Shown one piece after another: positions 31,901 through 64,000 of a DNA stretch of 64,000 nt (the stretch's first letter is position 1; the number at the start of each line of letters is the position of its first letter). The stretch comes from Motacilla alba alba. Taxonomy: Eukaryota > Chordata > Aves > Passeriformes > Motacillidae. The notes below the pieces were generated by a model that saw only the letters and a list, made by a program, of their open reading frames with translations, was not told the origin of the DNA and searched no databases. The stretch lies in the NCBI RefSeq assembly GCF_015832195.1, contig NC_052021.1, positions 27,988,786 through 28,052,785 on the forward strand, read 5' to 3'. A program made the translations under genes and the position numbers.

Positions 31901-32990
31901 ATTCAGGCCAACTTCTCCACTGAGACGAGGAATTTTTTTTTTTTCTTTCCTTTAAAGCCTGTCACTTTACTTCTCTCTTACTGGGAAATCAACATGCCCA
32001 CTAGCAGCCTTGGTGTGCTAGTCAGGAACACCCAGGAGCTTTTGTGGGGTTCTGTGCATCCAAAGCAAAAAATGTGGAGGTATTTAAATGAGAAACTTGC
32101 TAAGGAAAATGGTTTTTAGCAGGAAATTTCCCTCCAGAAGAATATGGACTTTTGCTGGGGACACTTCAGGCCCCATGGTGGCCTGGCTGCAGTTGCAGGG
32201 TTGCAGTGGAATGACTAACAAAGCAGCAGTTTTATCAGCTGGAGCTGATCCAGGGGTGTTCTAAAGCAGCCTTAGGCAATGGGGCAGTGATGCTGGGGAA
32301 GGACAAAAGCAGCAGCTGCTGCTGTCCATTCAGTGCACAAAACCAGCCCCCACAGTTGAGTTATTTGGGGGTTTCTGGGCTCAGAGGCTGACAGGACACT
32401 AAGGAGCTCATTGGCAGGATTGTGTCAAGGGGTCAGCTCAGAGAGGTCAGGGACCTGGCCCAGGAATTTGTGCTGCAGTTACAGTGCCTCCCCAAGCTGT
32501 CTGTGGGAGTGGAGCCACCAAGAGATATTTCACAGATGTGTCTGTTTTGGTGTCCGTTCTGTAAAGACCTCAACTGTTTTCTTTAATAACTTTTTTCTTT
32601 CCTTCCCAGCTAAAGCCCATCCCGGTTTCCCTCAGACTGCAGCAGGCAGTCAGCCTGCACACAGTTGCTATCTAGTGGCCAGAGGAAGGTAGTGGAAGGT
32701 TTTTCACTGCTGGTTCTGTGCAAGAGGACTGCTACAGAGATACAGGCAGGAATCTGTTACGTGTCTTCATGTAAATTGTCGGGGTTACTGCTGTTTTTCA
32801 GTGGGTTAGATCTCTGTAAATGGTTTTTCTTGGTGGTGCAATCACTACTCTTTAAGCCATAGTTCACTGCAGTTGTAGACTGCATAGCTAAGGATTTGTA
32901 GTAACTAATGGTATTGGGGATTTGATGTACTTGAAATCTATTGGAAAGTAGAGCAGGGACAAGCCCCATTACTGAGAAAACCACTGGTAA
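28989..32990. other. VWA2 3' flank and convergent intergenic region
   Basis: No canonical AATAAA was found on the + strand soon after the VWA2 stop; a variant AGTAAA lies at 29121-29126. No further gene was recognised. Confidence 0.5.
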
Positions 32991-33007
32991 CATAATATAC
33001 TCAACAT

Positions 33008-33013
33008 TTTATT
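33008..33013 (-). terminator. AFAP1L2: Candidate AFAP1L2 poly(A) signal
   Basis: AATAAA on the minus strand about 2.3 kb after the stop; another is at 33451-33456. Confidence 0.4.
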
Positions 33014-34480
33014 ATAAAACCCTCTAAAGCGCCACTTTATAGGTCACAGTTACAACAAAGGAAATGCCTCGAGTTAGGAAAACAATGGGGACACAGAGAC
33101 ATTGTTTAACATTTCTTGTTTGGGGAAAGTGTGTCCTTCAGGACTTGCCTATGTTTACCATTCCCTCATGGAGACATCCCAGCAGGAGCACGGCAGCTGA
33201 CTGGGCTGTGAAGGGGAAAGCAGAGCTGCTCGTGTCCATGGCTGTCTCAGGAGCACTGTGAAATGTCTGGACAACTCCTGGAGGACAGCGGGGTGTACGC
33301 CGAGGGCACGGTCCTACACGGATATTTAGGGTACAGAGAGGGGCTCTTGCCAGCTCTTCATGGGCCAAAACAAAAGCTTCATGGAGTCTGTGGCCTTCTG
33401 GTGCTCTGGAGAAGGAAGTCCCCAGGGTCCTGAACCAGAAGAGTCAGCAGTTTATTTGCATGATTTTTTCCTATGTGCAAAACCTTGCACAGGGCCAACC
33501 TGCCAGCTGAGGCTCCAGAGGCCTGGCATTATCAATTCCTCCTGCACCACAGTGGGAACTAAAGAGTGAAAAAAAAATGGGAGCACAGTCACCTTTCTTG
33601 CTTCCAGGATACCCTGAGCAAGTGTTTTGTTGCACCCTGGCTCTGTGGAAGGGGCAAGTAAGCCCAGAACCCTTGTCAGGACACTCACCAGCTCTGGGTA
33701 CCACAGCCCTGTGCTCCCACTGGCTGTCTGGCCTTTGTGTGAAGAAAGAACAGCCCTTTAGAGGTGGTCTCAGACCTGTCAAATATTTTCAAGGGTGAGG
33801 AAGGTACAACATTTTTCCTGTCTGCTTTGGCTTTGGTGTAGCCACAGGGCCCCGTGGATAATCCATCCTGGGAAGTGGTGCTGCTTTAACTGTGTAGGGT
33901 TAAAACAGATCCAGCCCCATCCAGTCAACCCAGCTCCTGAGCCTGGGCTCTGAAGGGCCATCAGAGGAGACAGGAAGAGGTGTTTTCAGGCCATCACACG
34001 TGTCAGCAGGTTACAGGGAGAGAAGGAGTGCATAGAGTTCTGCCAACCCACTGCCACCCTTCAAATTTCAATGTCTCTAGGTTTAGCTGTTCCAAATCTC
34101 CAACCTCTTTCATTAGAAAGCTTGGCTAGGGGAGAGAGGGGTGGGCTTTATGGGCCATACTGCCAGGGCCCAAAGGCTGTGTTAATGAGCAGGAAATAAG
34201 GGTGACAGCACCAAGAGACAACATCCAGCAGAGCCCTGGCACTGCAGCCTTACTGCAGGGCAGGCTGCTCAGCCCTGCAGTGGGGAGGGACACAGGGACA
34301 GAGGGATGGCTTCAGCTGCAGCTCTGTGAGGATCAGACACCATCACAGCTGGGGCAGCAGCATGGGGACTGCTTTACCTCCCCTCTCTTGGAGAAATGGA
34401 TCTCTGAAGGATGCACTGGGATCCAGCTTTCCCACGAAACAGCTGAGCAAGCCCTCAAATATTACTTTTTTATTGTCTCT

Positions 34481-34516
<36 letters not shown>
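34481..34516. repeat. Poly(T) tract
   Basis: A T run of about 36 bases with one C, inside the proposed AFAP1L2 3'UTR (poly(A) in the transcript sense). Confidence 0.8.
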
Positions 34517-34517
<1 letters not shown>

Positions 34518-35286
34518 GGAACAAACTCCTCAGGTGAAGTAAGATCTTCAAGAAAGTGAACTGAATCTGCCTGGCAGATCTTCTTTGCTCAGAGCTCTTG
34601 GTGCTGCCAGTCTGTAACACAGCTTACAGCATGAGAAGGTGAGCAGCTCAATCTAGCAAACTTGCAGCTGGTAGGAGATGCTGGAATGCATCAGGACACT
34701 GATTAAAATGCCTGGACAAGCTGCTGTGTGCTTCTCAATCATGTTTGAAGAACTGCCCACATGTGGGGATAGCCCTTGACTGAAGGCTGGATGAAATGCA
34801 GCTGAGTGATGACTGGCAGCAAGACAGGCTGACAACTTTAGTTGACTCCAATTTATCAGGACAGGTACAAACTCACCAGGCTGAGGAATAGCAGAGGTTC
34901 CTTCTGAATCCACTACAGTCACTAATATAGAAACCTTAATAACTCATTGATAAACCTTCAGAGTAGAAATACACAAAACACCCCCTATGTACAGTAACAT
35001 TCTTGTTTACATCAGCTGGGTTAGGACTTTGATGGAAGGATTGCCACTGGTTGTTATTGTTTTTAGCTACATGATTGGGATTTGTCTGGAAAGAGCAGGT
35101 TCATGTGGGATAACTGGTATCAGCAGCTGTTGACTCCAGCGCTGCGTCTGAGCCGTGGGCGCCACGTGGAGGAGGCACTTGGTGTGTGGTGGTGCTGAAC
35201 ACCCAACCTCCACTGACAGATGGTTGAATCCCCTGGGCCATGCGTGGGCAATTCGAGTCTTTAGTCCATCTCTGAACAATATGCTT

Positions 35287-58511
<23,225 letters not shown>

Positions 58512-58954
58512 CTACAATAGAAACAGAGACAACTGTTGGCCAAGCAGCTGGGTGGTGTGTCAAAAGAGGACATATGTTAATTTCATGATTTCCAAAATCC
58601 TTTGCTTTTTTTGCCCAGGAATAGTTCATGTTTAATTTTCCAGCTTGAACCCTGCCTCTAGCTTTGGCAAGAAAGTGAGTCTCAAACCAAAAAATCTCAA
58701 ACTTCCCTTAGTCTGTTCACACATCAGTGAAATCCCATGGAAATACCTGTTCTTATTCCATCAGGACTCCTTGCTCAAGCAAAGACAACCTGAAGAAATT
58801 TTGAGCATTAGGGCCGAGATTACATGAAAGCAGCTTCCAAGGTCTTGGTACATGCACCTCGAGTCCTGCCAAATATCATTCAAACCTCATTTGGCTTGGG
58901 ACCTACCAAAAATCCTGCTTTTTGCTTCTTCTTTCTAAGCCTCCTCCTTATCTG

Positions 58955-59085
58955 GGAGAGATGGGGCCCTGGCAGTCTGGCATAGCAGGAGGTGTCCTTG
59001 CCCATGGTAAGGAAGTTGGAAGCACATGATCTCTAAGGTCCCCTCCAGCACAAACCCCTCAATAATTTTATGTTTCATTCTACCA
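58955..59085 (+). repeat. CR1 LINE 3' tail fragment
   Basis: It matches the CR1 end: 'gtccttgcccatggtaagg', 'gttggaagcacatgatctct', 'aaggtcccctccagcac' and a degraded 'aataattttatg' tail. Only the last 130 bases or so remain. Confidence 0.75.
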
Positions 59086-62000
59086 TTATTTCTCTCTCTG
59101 CATTAATTTGAAAATGTTTATGTGTGTATTCTAAAAAGAAAAAAGGAAAAAAAATCCCCACCTCCTCACACACATAAATCACAATCCAGTAACTTCTCAA
59201 GCCACCTTGCTTGGGCAGGGACCACTGTATCATGTGGAACTGAAGACACAAGACTCAGCAGCATCTCTCAGAGCCTCAGGAAGCCCTGCTGTACCCAAGA
59301 CATCCCTGCACACCCAAAGCAAGCAGCTGGGACACGGCACTGCCCAGCTGAGCCAGGCTAATGGGTTTGTTTTCCTCCTGAGGAGGTGCTGCACAGCCCT
59401 GCCACCAACAAATCACTGCTCTGACAGGGCTCACGCTGGAGCAACAGACTCTTAATTGCTTGCTTTTGTTCACACCAGAGTTTATCGTGGGCTAATTAGC
59501 AGCAGGGGCAGGAGGAGGAAATAACAGAGCATTATGTGGAGAGAGGAAGCGCGGCGCAAGAACGACAGTGTAGGAAAAATGTGCCAAACCCAACTGGGAC
59601 TGTTCCTCCCCTCTGGAGGCTGCCCTGCTGCCCCTCTCCACGGCTCCCTGGTGCTGAGGAGCTCCAGAGATGGGCAGTGAAGCTTGGCTTTGCCACCATC
59701 ACCCTGCAGGCCTGGCAGTGACCCCTGAGCACTCCACCAGGGAGCTTAGGGATAACTTGAGCAGGACAACGCTCCTTTGCCTTTACTTACAGCATTCCCA
59801 CACTGGTGACCCCATGGAACCCCTGGGAGTGACAGTTCACACCCACGAACTAGGAAGGTGTTAACACTTAGGATTCATAATACAAAGCATCTGAGCAGTT
59901 CTAGTTAAAGAGCTGCCACATTTAAAGTCACAAAGAACACCTTTTTAAAGGCAGGAGAAAGCCATCACCTTCCTACTCATCTACCTTTAGCCACCAGGCA
60001 ACCTTCCTGGGGTAAATGCATGTTAGAAGATTGATAAATAAATTACACTGTAAAGGTTTATGTTGCTAGCCATTAAGTGAAACAACTTGCTACTGCTCTC
60101 AAACTGAATTAATCTCCACCAGACTGACTGCAAAACAGCCTAATGACTCCAGATCAATCAATAACAGCTCCAGAGGAACCAACCAACTTGCAGTCATTCA
60201 CACTTCATTCTATACCCTCTACACCAAATTAATTCTCTTCTGGTCTGATTTAGGACCAGCAGGGAATGGAAAATACCTGCATCATGCTGTGTTAACTCAG
60301 AGGTCTTTGCTAGCTTCTGTTTTGCCCAGAGGAAAAAAGAATCACCTCAAGAAACACAATCTTTTTTTTCCCTGTAAGCTGCGAGGAAGCAGGTAGCATT
60401 TGTTGAGAACACTCCTGGATGCCAATAAGCAATGAATGGTGTCAAACCTACTCACAACTGGCTTCTCTAAAGCTTCAGGAACCCTGCTTCTTCCAAGTTT
60501 AAGAAAACTCTCCATGGTAAATCACAGCCTTGCTATACTCATCTGCTTCAGTGGCCCACCTCAGAAAATTCAAATTGAGGTCAGGTCCTGCTGGTCAGGC
60601 CAGCTGCACAGGACATTCTTGTGTCAGGGTTGATACCAGAAACAACAGCACCAAGGACTCCTAACCTTAATCTGAAGCTTCAAAAGCAGTTGCCCATGTG
60701 GACATCTCAACAGTGGGTTTGCAGGGAAGGGGGCACAATTCCCATTCCCTCCTCCACCCCCAGACTGCAGAGAATGACTTTATTCTTCTCCCAGGCTTCC
60801 ACAGCAAGCACACACACAGGGCTGAGCCCTTATGAATAGCAGAGCCCATACAGTAGGTTACATTTTCCAGCCCACCAAAGCTGAACTCAGGCTTCCAGTG
60901 ACTCAAAGCAGCTCATTTAGGATGTGATCCTAGGGCCACAGAGGTCAGTGGAAAGACTCTGTCAGATCTCAATGGATTCAGACTTCAGGGACTCAAGAGA
61001 GGTTAATTTTGTTCTTCTTCTGCAAGAAGCAGTATATAAACCATCTGCTTCTATGTAAGTATCTCTCTGACCTCAGCTGGACATTTCCAATCCAAACCTG
61101 ATACCTGCAAAAAAACCCAAAAACCCTCCACTGACAATTAATTTTCTCCTACCAGAGGGAGAACAAGCTAATACTTATCAGAGACTGATGAGAGTGACAA
61201 GTAAAATGAATTAATACTAATAGGGTCTGTAAGATCCTCTGTGGAAGCCACTATCACAGCAGGTCCCAGCAGTAAAAACAAGTGAGAACCCTTGTACACT
61301 AAACCATCTCAGGATTCTGAGTGCTGGAAGTCGCTGCTTGATCTCAGCTGAAGACCTATCAGGCTGTGCTGGTGATGTATGGATGTACCATGCTCATGGT
61401 AAAACCAGGTTGGTGGCTTTTCAAAGCAGCCTGAAACAAATGGTCCTCCCTCCAAGCTGCATGGTTTTGCTCTCCTCATCTTAGCAGTTAAGAAATGAGA
61501 GCACATAAAGAGATGATTCCTGCTCTGCAGGGCAGTAGTTACAGATCCACGGAACATATTTGCAAAATGGTATCTCTGTGAGCAGCAGGATGAGAGATCA
61601 GAAGTAGACAGAAGCCTAAGGCAGAGAAATTCTCAGATGCTTTTCTGAAACTTTTTTCCACTGCTATATTGCTCTTCTCAACTCTCATAGCACTTCTTCG
61701 TGACTTAAGTAATATTTCTGGCACCACCTCAAACAAAGAGCTTCACAGATCTTACAAAAATTCATCCCCCTTCACAGAAACCAGGGATTACCTCTAAGGT
61801 TTAGATTGTCAGAAAAATTAAGAGGCTTGGCCAAAGTCACAGTGAATACCTGCCCTGCATCCAGTCCCCTCAAGCACCAGGATATTACCTACTCCAGTTC
61901 CCCAAAAGCATGGCCACAGACCTGGGGTACCATCAGAAATCACAGCACAGCTCATGCCATGTTCTTCTGCATGGCAAGAGACATCAGTGACTGGATAAAA

Positions 62001-62944
62001 CCCATAGGAATTTCTCAACACATGATGGAGAGAGGCAGAGGAGCATCAGTCAATGGGAAACTTGAGTGATTTCCATCTGCAGTGAGTGGATGATCATCAC
62101 TGAAAGACGGTACTTTGAAATGCATAGAAATATCACATCTTTACTGATGTAGTCAGGACTTTCAGGGTGGGGGTTACAGGCAGAATTACCAGCTCCTTCT
62201 TCTACCATGCACTTAACTGGATGATGATATTCTCCCTTCTTTTACTCCCAGACAATGCAACCCCTTCTACAGACACTCCTGGGCTGCCCCTGACCAGCAC
62301 AGGCTCTCTCAGTTTGAAGGCTGCAACTCCGGTCGCAGCAATAAGCAAAGAGATGCTTTGAACACGACTGATCTGTTCCAACAGCAATTCAGTGGCAGCA
62401 GGACAGCACTGAAAAGGGCTTCTTTTGGCAGGAGTCTGTGCCTTTCTTTGCAGACTGAAAGTCTCTTGCATTGCAGCAGTGTCTATCCTAGCTCATGAGA
62501 AGCTAGAGCCAAAAATGAAAAAGCTTGCAGAGCCCTCATTGAGGAAGCACATTCCTCGCAAAAGAGCTGCCAATTTTGCCTGACACCAAGGTCACTGAAA
62601 GGTAAATGACCATTAAACTAGATTATAAAAGCCATTCCTACCAATAACCACTGATCTCTGTCATTGTGCTACAATAACAACCTACGTCTACATCTAATTA
62701 CTTCATGTCTTGGCCTTATGAGGAAATGGGAAGACAGGCTCTGAATGAACTTTCATTCAAGTGTTTCAGTAACCACTGGGCAGGATTGTATTAGACCTTC
62801 TAATCTAAATTCAATTACTTATTTTATCAAGGTAGAGGGGCCCCAGCCACCGGACAAAGAACTGTAATGAGATACACACCAAAGGACAAACTCTTTCCTC
62901 TGCTGAGATGAGAGGTGAAAGATAAGGAGTATCATTTGCTAACA

Positions 62945-63020
62945 GGAAATAAAGGCATTGGGAGATTAAGTGATTGGTCCAAGGATATGGGCATATTCTT
63001 CAGCAGATCAGGAATATAAA
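62945..63020 (+). repeat. Possible MIR-like SINE core relic
   Basis: The words 'gagattaagtgattggtcca' and 'agcagatcaggaat' resemble the MIR core (a 'ttaagtgacttgcccaagg' type block followed by a 'gggattcgaa' type block). The match is short and diverged. Confidence 0.35.
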
Positions 63021-64000
63021 CTAGCTTTCCCACTTCCCAGCCTGGGGATTGTGTTTCCAACCCCCCATCCATGGATCCCAAAGTGCTGAGAGATATTCCA
63101 TCCTCCTGCCCAAAGCAGAGTCTGGGTTTGGTACTTTTGGCTTCACCCTTCCCTCCTAGAAGGAGCTGGGCTAAGCTGCTGACAAACAACTCCATTCAGG
63201 CCCCAAGTAAATACCCGCAGGCTGTGCTATGCCAAAACTCCTGCTTCAAAGATCTTGGAAACTCCAGAGACAGTAAAACTGGTAACAGCATTGTGAGCCA
63301 CGAAAAAGCCAGCCCCCAGGAGCAGAGGGGTTCCTGAGGAGTATCTCGAGGTACCTGCCCACACCCAGCTTCCCCAGACTGCCTCCACCATGCACTACGT
63401 CCCATGGCAACCTTTCAGCTCCCATTTCCCACTGCCCAGCCCTGGCTGGCAGCACTGGGATTCCCCAGGGGCTGCTTTGGCACACAGCAGTTCCTTTCTA
63501 GCCCTGCTTTCTTTCTTCCTTTGCTGCATAAAATGAATAGGGCAGCTGAGGAGCGTGCAGGGAGGACAGGCAGGCACAGAGGCAGCATTCAGGCTGCTGA
63601 ATAGCAAGTGCTGTCAGAAGAGCAGGAGATCCCAGCCCAGGCCTCCCTGGCTAATTTGGAGTCTTACAGTAACAGTTGGGCTTTGCAAGAGGGAAAAGTC
63701 ACCCACGGTTACAGCTAGAGAAGGCCATTCTCCCCAGCTGTGAGGAAAGGCAGATGTGTGGATGGTGACAGCTGTAACAGCTGGATGACCCCTCCACTGG
63801 GCCACCTTCCAAACCAGCAAAGCAGATCCTTCCTCAGACAAACCAACCCTCCTCACCCTGCCGGCTGCAGGGCTGTGCAGGGGAGGAGGGAAGAAAAGGG
63901 AACAGCAAGGCTTTGGCTCCTCTGCAGCGGATGCAGCTCCCCTGCCCTGCTCCAGATGCTGCTGGCTTTGGCAATGCAGTGCAGGGAAGGACAGGTGGCA

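Larger units (their letters stand above)
32995..35286 (-). other. AFAP1L2: AFAP1L2 3' untranslated region (proposed extent)
   Basis: Sequence after the stop with minus-strand AATAAA signals at 33008-33013 and 33451-33456. A poly(T) tract on the + strand lies at about 34481-34516. The extent is inferred from the most distal signal. Confidence 0.45.
58512..64000 (-). other. AFAP1L2: AFAP1L2 first intron (5' part beyond window)
   Basis: No exon fitting the expected short first coding exon was found up to 64000. The stretch holds a CR1 fragment (58955-59085), two possible ancient SINE relics and possible conserved elements, described separately. Confidence 0.55.

Overview
The window looks like avian nuclear DNA. 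It carries CR1 LINE 3' ends with the typical bird tail, compact vertebrate exons with GT-AG introns, CpG-rich patches, and the vertebrate gene order TDRD1 - VWA2 - AFAP1L2 (human 10q25.3 order). The bird assignment is an inference from the CR1 copies and from the degree of protein similarity; the species cannot be read from the window.

Layout. (1) 1-5120, + strand: the last nine coding exons of TDRD1, a germline Tudor protein of the piRNA pathway, covering Tudor domains 3 and 4 and the C-terminus, followed by a 3'UTR with AATAAA signals at 5802 and 6409. (2) 5.8-10.3 kb: intergenic, with a strong CpG island at about 7.1-7.77 kb that contains a 3 x 16-bp perfect tandem repeat. (3) 10.8-29.0 kb, + strand: VWA2 (AMACO), a secreted basement-membrane protein with three VWA domains and two EGF domains. 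I could reconstruct 13 coding exons that stay in frame to the stop at 28988. (4) Inside the 5-kb VWA2 intron 15178-20192, on the opposite strand, lies an unrecognised gene of about 838 codons. It has a short first exon (19623-19772), a 106-bp intron and a long second exon (17150-19516) built largely of 22-residue (66-bp) acidic repeats. It also contains one predicted amphipathic helix that resembles PKA regulatory-subunit (AKAP-type) anchoring helices, and a basic, cysteine-containing C-terminal tail. This is the most interesting item. (5) 35.3-58.5 kb, - strand: AFAP1L2 (XB130), an adaptor with two PH domains and a coiled coil. Eighteen coding exons were traced with matching splice phases from residue 6 to the stop; only the first coding exon (about five residues) is missing and must lie beyond 64000. 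VWA2 and AFAP1L2 are convergent.

The genes belong to unrelated pathways (germline piRNA granules; extracellular matrix; PI3K/Src signalling and actin). Their adjacency reflects conserved synteny, not a shared operon-like function. Exon borders were set by hand from splice consensus, reading phase and remembered family sequence; no alignment could be run. Most intronic and intergenic sequence shows no gene. Some holds CR1 relics, simple repeats and possible conserved regulatory elements.
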